Positions 8,598 to 20,812 of a DNA stretch of 64,000 nucleotides are shown piece by piece. A program made the translations under genes and the position numbers. Every line of letters begins with the position of its first letter. Positions within the stretch are counted from its first letter, which is position 1. The stretch comes from UBA6623 sp965238125 (lineage in GTDB: Bacteria > Acidobacteriota > Terriglobia > Bryobacterales > UBA6623): positions 372,001 to 436,000 of the forward strand of contig OZ250179.1 in the NCBI GenBank assembly GCA_965238125.1. Direction: 5' to 3'. The notes below the pieces were generated by a model. It worked only from the letters and a program-made list of their open reading frames with translations, had not been told where the DNA came from and searched no databases.

Positions 8598-8915
8598 ATG
8601 TTGAAATCACGAGTGACCGCAGCTGTGGTAGGGATGTTCCTGGTTGTCGGGGTTGGGTTTGCCGACAACATCAAGAAACGCGAAAAGCGTCAGCAACAGC
8701 GCATCAACGAAGGCGTCGAGAGCGGCGAGCTGACCAAGAAAGAGGCATTGAAGCTTGAGGCGAAAGAGGCAAAGCTTCATCGTGAGATCAAGAAAGACCG
8801 CAAGGACGGCGGCGGCCTCACCAAGAAAGAGCGAGCGAAGATTCACGCCAAGCAGGACAAGCTGAGCCGGCAGGTCGCCAAGCAAAAGCACGACAAGCAG
8901 AAGCGCAAGAAGTAA
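8598..8915 (+). CDS. Small secreted Lys-rich helical protein
   Basis: This 105-residue protein has a signal peptide (about 1-22, ending GVGFADN) and a highly charged helical body. Two repeats of about 30 residues each contain LTKKE followed by K-[LI]-x-A-K, at roughly residues 40-70 and 73-103. The DGGGLTKKER segment resembles an EF-hand-like turn, but calcium binding is only a guess. Related small proteins with the RINEGVxSGELT signature are widespread and unstudied. The start is fixed by an excellent AAGGAGGA ribosome-binding site 7 bp upstream, unlike the many SD-less genes here. Confidence 0.8.
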   Translation: MLKSRVTAAVVGMFLVVGVGFADNIKKREKRQQQRINEGVESGELTKKEALKLEAKEAKLHREIKKDRKDGGGLTKKERAKIHAKQDKLSRQVAKQKHDKQKRKK

Positions 8916-9092
8916 CGTCGGGCGGCGCGCGAACTCGTGCGTCACGCCGACTCGACCGTCGGCGCGTGGCGACCGGCCCGTTGTTGGTCCGCGGCCGTGG
9001 GGGTCGGCTGTCAAGGCTGTCGGGGCGGACTTGCTTGGACCCGGGCCGGCCGAGGACAGACCGGGGCTATGGGCGCTTCCTTGCAGCTGCGG

Positions 9093-9121
9093 GAGGGCAG
9101 GCCCGGAGACCTGCCCCACTG
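9093..9121. repeat. Interspersed hairpin repeat F, copy 1
   Basis: GAGGGCAGGCCCGGAGACCT followed by GCCCCACTG; the arms GGCAGG and CCTGCC pair. A near-identical copy lies at 29743-29771 after the sulfatase gene. The rest of 8916-9348 is non-coding. Confidence 0.75.
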
Positions 9122-9348
9122 CGCGACTCCGTCGAAGCCCGGGAGGTTGTCGTTTTTCCTGGCCGGGCCTGCTCCATAAACCCGCCGTGCTGATTCCCGG
9201 TTCTTGGCTGCATGAAACGGCACTCGCCCGGAGTGTCGACGGCCCCCCTGTCAGCTTTAGCCCCACTGAATAGTGGTGGCTCCGCCCGTCTGAAGGGTTC
9301 GGGAAACGGCCGCGATGGGGCCCGCCGCCGAAAAACTTCTGAAAACGC

Positions 9349-9378
9349 TTGCCTTGCCCGTAAATCCAATGCTACACT
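9349..9378 (+). promoter_or_regulatory. rRNA operon promoter
   Basis: TTGCCT (-35) and TACACT (-10) are separated by 18 bp, with an A-rich stretch just upstream (AAAAACTTCTGAAAA). It lies 415 bp before the 16S gene and is the best promoter candidate in the upstream region. The leader 9379-9793 is non-coding and carries boxA. Confidence 0.6.
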
Positions 9379-9629
9379 ACGTTGGAATACACGAGGGGAC
9401 GTGTGTCCCCAAGTGTACGGACAGGCTAGACGTCGGGACGCAAGCTAGGCCTTCCATCTCCGTTCCCGGCGTTTGCCTCGTTTGACAACTTGACACTTTG
9501 GCCCAAGCTTGCGGGCGAATTCGTTCGCGGAAGGCTGCTTGCGGTCGAATCGAGTTGGAGGCCGGTCCTGGAAGGGATTCTCGATGACTTGGGAAACCGG
9601 GTCGCTCGGGGAGACGATCTTCGGGGCCC

Positions 9630-9643
9630 TGATCTTTGACAAT
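9630..9643 (+). promoter_or_regulatory. boxA antitermination site in the rRNA leader
   Basis: TGATCTTTGACAAT matches the NusB/NusE boxA consensus (TGCTCTTTNACAA-like). The identical 14-mer recurs in the 16S-23S spacer at 11819-11832, which is the usual arrangement. Confidence 0.75.
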
Positions 9644-9793
9644 CAGGTTGGACGTGCAGTTCGTTAGATGATTCCGAGTTTTAGTCGGAGCGAGAACTCT
9701 GTCGTTTATCCCGGCCGTTTCGGGGATTCGTCCCCGGCCCGGATGGGGAAGCCCGCAAGGGTGGAGCCATGTTGGGTGGTTGGGTCATAGTAA

Positions 9794-11315
<1,522 letters not shown>

Positions 11316-11529
11316 AGAGGACGTGGGTCGATGTCCGTGAGCCCTGTAGTTTTTGGGTTCTGTAAGCGGCAAGTCGTTTGACTCCATTCGCATCCGACTC
11401 TCTCTTTCTCGGTTTCGTCTTTTGAATTGGTTCCCCTGTCGCCAAGCGGCGGGGGCGCGTCCAACCGGCCTCTATTTGCCGGCTCGCTGTTCCCTTCGAA
11501 TAGCGGGCTTGGGCCAGCTACTTTGCCGT

Positions 11530-11605
11530 GGGGCTGTAGCTCAGCTGGGAGAGCGCCTGATTTGCATTCAGGAGGTCGTCGGTTCGATTCCGATCAGCTC
11601 CACCA
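11530..11605 (+). tRNA. tRNA-Ala (TGC)
   Basis: A 76-nt cloverleaf with acceptor GGGGCTG/CAGCTCC, D-arm AGCTCAGCTGGGAGAGC, anticodon loop TTTGCAT, T-arm GTCGGTTCGATTCCGAT and an encoded CCA. It lies in the 16S-23S spacer, a standard location. Confidence 0.98.
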
Positions 11606-11633
11606 GCGACTATCGCGGTTTTCGGCCGAAAGC

Positions 11634-11710
11634 GGGCCTGTAGCTCAGTTGGTTAGAGCGCATCCCTGATAAGGATGAGGCCGCTGGTTCAAATCCAGCC
11701 AGGCCCACCA
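11634..11710 (+). tRNA. tRNA-Ile (GAT)
   Basis: A 77-nt cloverleaf with acceptor GGGCCTG/CAGGCCC, anticodon loop CTGATAA, T-loop TTCAAAT and an encoded CCA. The order Ala then Ile is the reverse of E. coli but common in other phyla. Confidence 0.98.
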
Positions 11711-11818
11711 ACGGCGTGGGCGGCGCGGCGAGGTTTTCGATTTCAGCTCTCGGGTTGTCCCCAGGATTGTCCCGAGAAGCTGAGGGCTGAAATCGGAAAC
11801 TTGCCAGTGAGGTTTCCT

Positions 11819-11832
11819 TGATCTTTGACAAT
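11819..11832 (+). promoter_or_regulatory. boxA antitermination site in the 16S-23S spacer
   Basis: Exact copy of the leader boxA 14-mer (TGATCTTTGACAAT), lying 157 bp before the 23S gene. Confidence 0.75.
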
Positions 11833-11989
11833 TGAATATCGTAGGGCACAAATCACAATGAGAGATCGCCGGGTCTCTGTTGTTTTCGTGAGCCGTGAGC
11901 CGTGAACCGAAAGGGGATCGTCGAGTGGCGGGCGTGGGCGACGGAGTCCCAAACGAGCGTTCCTGTATTCCGTTCTAGGTAGATTGTAT

Positions 11990-14950
<2,961 letters not shown>

Positions 14951-15222
14951 AAATCTACCTCGAGCGGAATCAGGATCGGCCGGCAACGCCGGCCGATCGG
15001 TGAACCGTAAGCCGTGAACCGTGAACCGAAGACAAACGAGTTCTTCGGGGACCCGTCGGGACGCGAAATCTATCGCACCCGGTTCGGATCGACGGCTTCG
15101 GGCTCCAAGGTAGCTCGTAAAGCGCGATCTCTTTTTTGTTCGACCTACGATATTCTTTTGCGCCGTCCCGCGAGCCCGTAAAAGAGCCGCTCAATCGGCT
15201 CACGGTTCACGGCTCACCGATT

Positions 15223-15338
<116 letters not shown>

Positions 15339-15358
15339 TTAAAAATCTAAACCGCGTG

Positions 15359-15393
15359 AGGCCTGATCGCATTTCTGTGATCAGGCCTTTTTT
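15359..15393 (+). terminator. Intrinsic terminator of the rRNA operon
   Basis: Stem AGGCCTGATC/GATCAGGCCT with a short loop, followed by a run of T. It lies about 20 bp after 5S. Confidence 0.9.
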
Positions 15394-15720
15394 CCTCGCG
15401 CGACTCACGTAGTCGGGGCCCACGCCTCGGGTGCCCCTCCGAAAACAACCACGCGAGAGCACGATGGATTTCGGTGCAGCGTGTGGAGACCCGCGTAGCG
15501 GCGACGGGCGAATCTACGCGCACGACGATGGTCGCATCGTTGTCGTTCACTACCACCACGGGGCGACACGCTGCCCCGCAAAACTCTCCAAAGCGTTCTC
15601 GCCGGCGCCCGATGGACGGAAGCCGACGCCACGCGTCTGGGTCTACTGTAAGCCAACTGACCTGCCCGCTGGAATTGGTCCAGTCTCCGAGGGGTCGGCG
15701 GCTGCGTGGAACTCCGGTAG

Positions 15721-15800
15721 AACGGTCTTTCCGCCGTATCTTCACTCTGGATCGCCGAATTGGATTTCGAGATCGCGCCGGCGGAAATCTTCGAAATAAC
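15721..15800 (+). pseudogene. Decayed 3' end of a Uma2-family gene
   Basis: One frame reads NGLSAVSSLWIAELDFEIAP followed by AEIFE, which aligns with the C-terminus of the intact Uma2 protein at 19301-19798 (EGLSAVKSLRIPELDLEISP, TDIFE). A stop codon (TAG, 15718-15720) lies just upstream and one extra base disrupts the final stop. The rest of 15396-15720 has no convincing gene and may be the degraded upstream part. Confidence 0.65.
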
Positions 15801-15908
15801 CGGGTGCAGTCCGGCACTTTCGCGATGGGGTTTGCATCTCACAATTCACCGTGATAGACCGCCGAGTGCGCCGAGTGCTTATTAACTGCGCCCGAGATGT
15901 CGGTACGC

Positions 15909-15914
15909 TATAAT
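15909..15914 (+). promoter_or_regulatory. TATAAT -10 box of the interrupted secreted-protein gene
   Basis: A perfect TATAAT ends 9 bp before the ATG at 15924. The sequence TATAATCCGCCC is shared with the paralogue at 18701, so the promoter was duplicated with the gene. Confidence 0.6.
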
Positions 15915-16180
15915 CCGCCCAAGATGAGAAATCGCTCCACCCTCGCCGCCTTGGTGGCGGCGGTTCTGCTCGCCGCTCCCGCCGCGGTCGCCCAATACAG
16001 CGGGAACTTCATTAACCAAGAGGTCGAGATCATTTCGGTCGACTATGAAAACAGAACCATCGACGTGCGTGACACGGCGACCGGACGAGAATACAGGGCG
16101 CGGGTGGAAGAGAAGACCAAGCTTATTGAGTCTCGCAAAATAAAGTGACACCTTTTTGGGGTACGTACGTCTTTGTATGT

Positions 16181-16699
16181 ATGGGAAATACAAAAGGCGT
16201 ACGGCGGGATTTCGAGGCCCTGGAGAAGCGCCGTTTCAAAGCGATCCGGTTGGTCGAGCAAGGCTGTAGTCAGTCCGAGACAGCGAGGCGATTGAAGGTC
16301 GCGCGGCAAAGCGTCAGCGAGTGGCTGCGACGATACCGGCGTGACGGCGAAGCCGGGTTGCGCCAGGCCGGCCGTAAGCCGCTGTTGGACGCCGCGCAGC
16401 TCGAACGCCTCGAGGCGTTGCTGCTGGAAGGCCCCGAGGCGCACGGCTTCCCGACGCCGCTGTGGAGCTGTCCGCGGGTCGCTCGTCTGATCGGAGACGA
16501 GTTCGGCGTGCGCTATCACGAGGGCCATGTCTGGAAGATCCTGCGGGCGCTCGGTTGGAGCCCGCAACGGCCCGTCGGCAAAGCGCGGGAGCGCAACGAA
16601 GAGGCCATCCGCGGCTGGCAGCGCAAGACTTGGCCGGCCATTAAAAAAAAGCCCGCAAAGAAGAACGTACGATCGTCTTCATCGACGAAAGCGGATTGA
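16181..16699 (+). CDS. IS630 transposase, frame A (HTH part), copy 1
   Basis: 172 residues from MGNTKG. The N-terminus is a winged-helix/HTH region (CSQSETARRLKVARQSVSEW) and then a DNA-binding linker. The frame ends shortly after an A8 run (16643-16650); a -1 slip on A-AAA-AAG would continue into frame B. Frame A alone lacks all catalytic acids. The GRAGRK segment of other copies is shortened to GRK. Confidence 0.9.
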   Translation: MGNTKGVRRDFEALEKRRFKAIRLVEQGCSQSETARRLKVARQSVSEWLRRYRRDGEAGLRQAGRKPLLDAAQLERLEALLLEGPEAHGFPTPLWSCPRVARLIGDEFGVRYHEGHVWKILRALGWSPQRPVGKARERNEEAIRGWQRKTWPAIKKKPAKKNVRSSSSTKAD

Positions 16700-17187
16700 G
16701 TCAGAAGCCGCATCGTTGCCGCACCTGGGCGCCGCGCGGCGAGACACCGGTGTTGGAGTTCAACTTCAACTGGGACAAGCTGTCGGTGTCGGCCGGGCTG
16801 ACGTTGCGCAACTTTTACTTCCGGCTCTATCCCGGCGCGATCGGCGAGCTGGAGGTCATCGACTTCCTGAAGGCTTTGGTGCGCCACATCGACGGCCCAC
16901 TGCTGATCGTCTGGGACCGGCTGCCGGCGCACCGCAGCCGCCTGGTGCGGGAGTTCATCCAGCTCTCCGAGGATCACATCGCAACGGAGTACTTGCCGCC
17001 CTATGCGCCGGAGTTGAACCCGGTGGAATACATTTGGGCGTACTGGAAGCAGCACGAGTTGCCCAACGTCTGCCCGAAGGACTACTGGGAACTCGACGAG
17101 CGCGCCCGCAAAGCGCTGCGGCGAATGCGCCGCAAACCGCGCTTGATTACCGCTTTCTGGAAACAGTCTTCTCTTTGTCTCGATTGA
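16696..17187 (+). CDS. IS630 transposase, frame B (DDE catalytic part), copy 1
   Basis: The 163 residues counted from a TTG hold the second Asp (LLIVWDRLPAHRS) and the catalytic Glu (PPYAPELNPVEYIW). The first Asp (TIVFIDESGL) is encoded just upstream of the TTG, between the slippery run and this start. A complete DDE enzyme is therefore made only by -1 frameshifting from frame A. Confidence 0.9.
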   Translation: MSQKPHRCRTWAPRGETPVLEFNFNWDKLSVSAGLTLRNFYFRLYPGAIGELEVIDFLKALVRHIDGPLLIVWDRLPAHRSRLVREFIQLSEDHIATEYLPPYAPELNPVEYIWAYWKQHELPNVCPKDYWELDERARKALRRMRRKPRLITAFWKQSSLCLD

Positions 17188-17527
17188 CAGTATATTATGC
17201 GAGACTCAGTAAGGCCAAGAAAAAGCTGGTCGCCGGCAAGAAGAAACCGAACTTGAAGGATTTCGAAGTCGGCGATCGCGTCAAGATCAAGGTCTACCTG
17301 GGCGGCCGCGAGCAGGAGCTTAGGGAGTTACGGCTCCTCCGGAAAGCGGCGCCGAAGACGTAGGGGCCGACCGAAGCCCAGACCGCACCTCGGCGTCGAA
17401 AGCGCGGCGTCCTCCGCTTAGTCGTCCGCAAGCCCGGGGGGGGAGCGCTTGTCCATCGTTTTAGGCTACGCGTTTTAGACTCACGTTTTCGGCACAGGCG
17501 GTTTATTGAGTCTCGCATAATATCCTG

Positions 17528-18019
17528 TCAGTCGAGAGCAAGAGAAGACTGTTTCCAAAAGGCGGTGATCAAACGGGGTTTGCGGCGCATGCGCCGCAGC
17601 GCCTTGCGGGCTCGCTCGTCCAACTCCCAATAGTCCTTCGGACACACATTGGGCAACTCGTGCTGCTTCCAGTACGCCCAGATGTATTCCACCGGATTCA
17701 ACTCCGGCGCATAAGCCGGCAAATACTCGGTCACGATGTGACCTTCCGACAGTTCGATGAACTCTTGCACCATCCGGCTGCGGTGCGCCGGCAGGCGGTC
17801 CCAGACGATCAACAACGGGCCGTCAATGTGACGGACCAAAGCCTTCAGGAAGTCGATGACTTCGAGTTGGCCGATCGCGCCGGGATAGAGCCGGAAGTAG
17901 AAGTTGCGCAACGTAAGCCCGGCCGAAACGGAAAGCTTTTTCCAGTTGAAGTTGAACTCCAGCAGCGGCGTCTGCCCGCGCGGCGCCCAGGTGCGGCAGC
18001 GATGCGGCTTCTGGCTCAA
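17528..18019 (-). CDS. IS630 transposase, frame B (catalytic part), copy 2
   Basis: 163 residues with LLIVWDRLPAHRS and AYAPELNPVEYIW. It differs from copy 1 at scattered sites (for example NFNWKKLSV against NFNWDKLSV). As in the other copies, the first catalytic Asp lies upstream and needs the frameshift. Confidence 0.88.
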   Translation of the reverse strand: MSQKPHRCRTWAPRGQTPLLEFNFNWKKLSVSAGLTLRNFYFRLYPGAIGQLEVIDFLKALVRHIDGPLLIVWDRLPAHRSRMVQEFIELSEGHIVTEYLPAYAPELNPVEYIWAYWKQHELPNVCPKDYWELDERARKALRRMRRKPRLITAFWKQSSLALD

Positions 18020-18543
18020 TCCGCTTTCGTCGATGAAGACGATCGTGCGACCTTGTGTTGGGGCTTTTTTTTAATGGCGGGCCACTGGTTGCGCTTCCAC
18101 TCGCGGATGCCCTGCTCGTTGCGCTCGCGCGCTTGGCCGACGGGCCGTTGCGGGCTCCAGTCGAGCGCCCGCAGGATTTTCCACACATGGCCTTCGTGAT
18201 AGCGCACGCCGAACTCGTCTTGGATCAGACGCACCACGCGCGGACAGGTCCACAACGGCGTTGGGAAGCCGTGCGCCTCGGGGCCTTCGAGCAGCAGGGT
18301 CTCGAGGCGTTCGAGTTGCGTGGCGTCCAACAGCGGCTTGCGGCCGGCGCGGCCGGTGGCGCGGAGCCCGGCCTCGCCTTGCGCGCGGTAGCGTCGCCGC
18401 CACTCACTGACGGTTTGTCGGGCGACTTTGAGCCGCCGGGCGGTTTCGGACTGATTGAGTCCTTGATCGAGCCGGCGCATCGCCTCGAAGCGGCGTTTCT
18501 CCAGCGCTTCGAAATCGCGGCGCTTTCCTTTTGGTGTTCCCAT
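18016..18543 (-). CDS. IS630 transposase, frame A (HTH part), copy 2
   Basis: 175 residues from MGTPKG, with HTH region LNQSETARRLKVARQTVSEW. The A8 slippery run (T8 at 18065-18072 on the plus strand) is preserved despite overall divergence, which supports its functional use. Confidence 0.88.
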   Translation of the reverse strand: MGTPKGKRRDFEALEKRRFEAMRRLDQGLNQSETARRLKVARQTVSEWRRRYRAQGEAGLRATGRAGRKPLLDATQLERLETLLLEGPEAHGFPTPLWTCPRVVRLIQDEFGVRYHEGHVWKILRALDWSPQRPVGQARERNEQGIREWKRNQWPAIKKKPQHKVARSSSSTKAD

Positions 18544-18700
18544 ACATAGAACTACGTACGGCATCCTCAAAAGGTGTCATGTTATTTTGCGAGATTCAAT
18601 AAGTCCAGGACCCGATGCCTTGATTCGTTCCATCCGTCGATGCGTTCGACTCATCCTAATCGGTCGCGAACGACCAAGCGCGGTTGAATTCCGGATGGGA

Positions 18701-18706
18701 TATAAT
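18701..18706 (+). promoter_or_regulatory. TATAAT -10 box, candidate leaderless start
   Basis: Perfect TATAAT ending 6 bp before the ATG at 18713, leaving no room for a ribosome-binding site. Confidence 0.6.
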
Positions 18707-18712
18707 CCGCCC

Positions 18713-19072
18713 ATGATAAACAATCGTCTCACTCTCGCCGCCGCGCTTTATCTCGTCGCCGCGCTCGTCGTTCCCGTTGCCCTCGGCCAATTCAGCGGGA
18801 ACCTGATCACCCAAGAGGTCGAGCTGATTTCGGTCGATTACGAGAAGCGGCTCATCAGTGTGCGCGACCGCTCAACCGGACAACGCTACGGCGCCCAGGT
18901 TGAAGAGAAGACCAAGCCCAAGGCTAAGAAAAAGTTGATCGGTGGAAAGGACAAACCTGTTCTGGAAGATTTCGAGGCCGGAGATCTCGCCCGGATCAGA
19001 GTCCTGGTGAAGGACGATGGGCAGAAACTGAAGGAGTTACGGCTCCTCAAGAAAGCACCGCCGAAGACATAG
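18713..19072 (+). CDS. Small secreted protein, intact paralogue
   Basis: This 119-residue protein has a signal peptide (1 to about 24, ending in VALGQ) and a mature domain of short strands (LITQEVELISVDYEKRLISV, RDRSTGQRYGAQV), then a Lys-rich segment (KTKPKAKKKLIGGKDKP) and LEDFEAGDLARIRVLV. The pattern suggests a small OB-like beta barrel similar to DUF5666 proteins; the function is unknown. It is the intact paralogue of the gene broken by IS copy 1, and the two share promoter sequence. The start is fixed by the signal peptide and the TATAAT box 6 bp upstream. Confidence 0.8.
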   Translation: MINNRLTLAAALYLVAALVVPVALGQFSGNLITQEVELISVDYEKRLISVRDRSTGQRYGAQVEEKTKPKAKKKLIGGKDKPVLEDFEAGDLARIRVLVKDDGQKLKELRLLKKAPPKT

Positions 19073-19139
19073 GTCTCGAGCGGTGTCAACCGGAATGCCG
19101 TCGGTCGAGCCGTGAGCCGTGAGCCTTAGCGGAAACTTG

Positions 19140-19211
19140 CTCCGCATCACCGAATTCGACCCATCCCCTCGCCGATATCTTCGAGTAACCGAGTGCGCCA
19201 AGAAGGGCACG
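19140..19211 (+). pseudogene. Second Uma2 3' remnant
   Basis: The sequence ends in GCCGATATCTTCGAGTAACC and continues with CGAGTGCGCCAAGAAGGGCAC. This matches the 3' end and downstream bases of the intact Uma2 gene (19746-19820) with a small frameshift (LRITEFD preserved). Only about 70 bp remain. Confidence 0.7.
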
Positions 19212-19300
19212 GTTAGCCCAACGAGTTAGGCTCACGAGCCCCGGCCTGGAGCTGTCGGTTGCCGGTGAACCGACCCATCCGCTCTGTTAAGCTGAACCCA

Positions 19301-19798
19301 GTGGCAACGCAAACCATTCTTACGGTCGACCAATACTTGCGGACGACCTTTGAACCGGACGCCGAATACGTCGACGGCCGGATCGTCGAGCGGAGCATGC
19401 CCGAATACCCCCATAGCGCGGTGCAAGTCCGCCTTGTTCAAGTGTTCACGCCGTTGAGCCGAGACCACGATCTTCACCTTGCCACGGAGTTGCGGATGCG
19501 CCTCTCCCCCGACCGCATTCGCATTCCCGACTTCGCTGTGTTTCGCGAAAAGCCAACAGAACTTGTGCCCTCGGCGCCGCCCTTCGTGATTGTGGAAATC
19601 GTCTCTCGCGAGGACCGCCACACGGAGATCCTCGAAAAGTTCAAGGAGTACCGCGCTTGGGGCGTCCCGCACATTGGGCTCGCCGATCCCTGGCGCAAGC
19701 AGTTATCGGTTTACGGGCCGGAAGGTTTATCCGCGGTCAAATCGCTGCGCATTCCGGAACTCGACCTCGAAATCTCCCCCACTGATATCTTCGAGTAA
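19301..19798 (+). CDS. Uma2-family (DUF820) PD-(D/E)XK-like protein
   Basis: 165 residues. Family signatures include TVDQYLRTTFEPDAEYVDGR, the acidic/basic core RIRIPDFAVF and PPFVIVEIVSREDR, and the LEKFKEYRAWGVPHIGLADP segment. Uma2 proteins have a restriction-endonuclease-like fold (here D of IPDF, then E-I-V of VEIVS), are highly multiplied in cyanobacteria and acidobacteria, and have no proven function. I choose the GTG at 19301 (VATQTILTV) because family members commonly start MATQT; 14 further upstream codons are open. Two decayed 3' ends of the same family lie nearby. Confidence 0.82.
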   Translation: MATQTILTVDQYLRTTFEPDAEYVDGRIVERSMPEYPHSAVQVRLVQVFTPLSRDHDLHLATELRMRLSPDRIRIPDFAVFREKPTELVPSAPPFVIVEIVSREDRHTEILEKFKEYRAWGVPHIGLADPWRKQLSVYGPEGLSAVKSLRIPELDLEISPTDIFE

Positions 19799-19825
19799 CC
19801 GAGCGCGTCAAGAAGGGCACGGGTC

Positions 19826-19853
19826 GGCTCACGGCTCACGGTTCACGCTCACC
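19826..19853. repeat. Heptad-type repeat G (GGCTCACGGTTCAC)
   Basis: Tandem 7-bp units GGCTCAC/GGTTCAC occur here and, in either orientation, at 11889-11910, 15000-15028, 15195-15220 and 19107-19125. They cluster around the rRNA operon and the Uma2/secreted-protein region. Confidence 0.7.
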
Positions 19854-19861
19854 CGCATTGC

Positions 19862-19867
19862 TATACT
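19862..19867 (+). promoter_or_regulatory. TATACT -10-like box of mhpF
   Basis: TATACT ends 9 bp before the ATG at 19877, with no Shine-Dalgarno sequence between. Candidate leaderless or very short leader. Confidence 0.5.
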
Positions 19868-19876
19868 AGCCCCGTC

Positions 19877-20812
19877 ATGGCCACGTCCGTTGCGATTCTC
19901 GGGTCGGGGAATATCGGCACCGACTTGATGATGAAGGCTCGTTCGTCGGGCGTGGTGGAAGTGCGGGTTCTGGTTGGCATCGATCCGGAGTCGGACGGGC
20001 TGGCGCGCGCTCGTTCGATGGGTATTTCGACCACCCACGGCGGGCTCGATGATTTCGTCACGATGCCCGAGTTCGCGGACGTCCAAATTGTCTTCGACGC
20101 TACCTCGGCGAAGACCCACAAGCGGCACCACGAAGTGCTCAGCGAGCGCGGCAAGCGGATCATCGATTTGACGCCCGCCGCGATTGGCCCTTATGTCATC
20201 CCCGTGGTCAATATGGGCGAGCATATCGAAGCGCCGAATTTGAATATGGTGAGCTGCGGCGGGCAGGCGACGGTTCCGATTGTCGCGGCGGTGAATCAGG
20301 TGACACCGGTTCACTATGCCGAGATCGTGGCCTCGATCGCCAGCAAATCGGCGGGGCCGGGGACGCGGGCGAATATTGATGAGTTCACGGAGACCACGGC
20401 GCGGGCGCTGGAAGTCGTCGGGGGCGCGCGACGGGGAAAAGCGATCATTGTTCTCAACCCGGCCGAGCCGCCGATGGTTATGCGCGATACGGTTTTCTGC
20501 TTGACCGACCTGGCCGATACGGCCGCCATCACTCGCTCGATCGAGGCCGTCGTCGAGCGCGTGCGCCAATATGTTCCCGGGTATCGATTGAAACAGGAAG
20601 TGCAGTTCGAGCCAATCGCCCCCGATCAGGGTCACGCTCTGCCCGAACCGCTTCCCGGCGGCGGGCTGAAAGTTTCGGTCTACCTCGAGGTCGAAGGCGC
20701 GGCGCACTACCTGCCCGCCTTTGCCGGGAACCTGGACATCATGACCTCGGCGGCGCTGGCGACGGGCGAGCGGCTGGCCGAGCATCTTAAGCGGGAAGGA
20801 GTTCCGGCATGA
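19877..20812 (+). CDS. mhpF: Acetaldehyde dehydrogenase (acylating)
   Basis: 311 residues. It converts acetaldehyde, NAD+ and CoA to acetyl-CoA, the last step of meta-cleavage aromatic catabolism. The N-terminal Rossmann motif is LGSGNIGTDL (8-17). The catalytic Cys127 lies in VSCGGQATVP. DFT-like ANIDEFTETTARALEVVGGA and NPAEPPMVMRDTV are family blocks. Length is normal. It overlaps the next gene by ATGA, which implies translational coupling with its physical partner, 4-hydroxy-2-oxovalerate aldolase; in this family the two form a channelling complex. Confidence 0.96.
   Translation: MATSVAILGSGNIGTDLMMKARSSGVVEVRVLVGIDPESDGLARARSMGISTTHGGLDDFVTMPEFADVQIVFDATSAKTHKRHHEVLSERGKRIIDLTPAAIGPYVIPVVNMGEHIEAPNLNMVSCGGQATVPIVAAVNQVTPVHYAEIVASIASKSAGPGTRANIDEFTETTARALEVVGGARRGKAIIVLNPAEPPMVMRDTVFCLTDLADTAAITRSIEAVVERVRQYVPGYRLKQEVQFEPIAPDQGHALPEPLPGGGLKVSVYLEVEGAAHYLPAFAGNLDIMTSAALATGERLAEHLKREGVPA

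Larger units (their letters stand above)
16126..17209 (+). mobile_element. IS630-type element, copy 1 (inside the secreted-protein gene)
   Basis: 1084 bp, flanked by duplicated TA (16124-16125 and 17210-17211), the hallmark of IS630/Tc1 insertion. Ends are inverted repeats: TTGAGTCTCGCAAAATAAAG on the left and CTGAGTCTCGCATAATATAC reading in from the right. It encodes two overlapping transposase frames. Compared with copies 3 and 4 it lacks 9 bp near 16371 (one GRA repeat unit), an in-frame change. Confidence 0.95.
15924..17363 (+). pseudogene. Small secreted protein gene split by an IS630 insertion
   Basis: The 5' part (15924-16125) encodes a signal peptide (APAAVAQ) and NFINQEVEIISVDYENRTID, up to EEKTK. 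The 3' part (17210-17363) encodes KAKKKLVAGKKKP to LRLLRKAAPKT. Removing 16126-17209 plus one TA restores a continuous frame, EEKTKLKAKKKL, that matches the intact paralogue at 18713-19072 (EEKTKPKAKKKL). The function is unknown; the strand pattern resembles small DUF5666-like beta proteins. As it stands, the 5' part runs into the IS and stops at 16148. Confidence 0.9.
17506..18599 (-). mobile_element. IS630-type element, copy 2 (diverged)
   Basis: 1094 bp, flanked by TA (17504-17505 and 18600-18601), with ends TTGAGTCTCGCATAATATCC and TTGAATCTCGCAAAATAACA (reading inward). It is the same family as the other copies but clearly diverged in protein and DNA sequence, so it is a separate, older lineage. 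It lies in non-coding sequence only 300 bp from copy 1. Frame A and frame B are both intact. Confidence 0.93.

Noticed and set aside
15405..15842. Overlapping open frames on both strands after the rRNA terminator
   Set aside because: None resembles a protein; the only recognisable sequence is the Uma2 3' remnant at 15721-15800.
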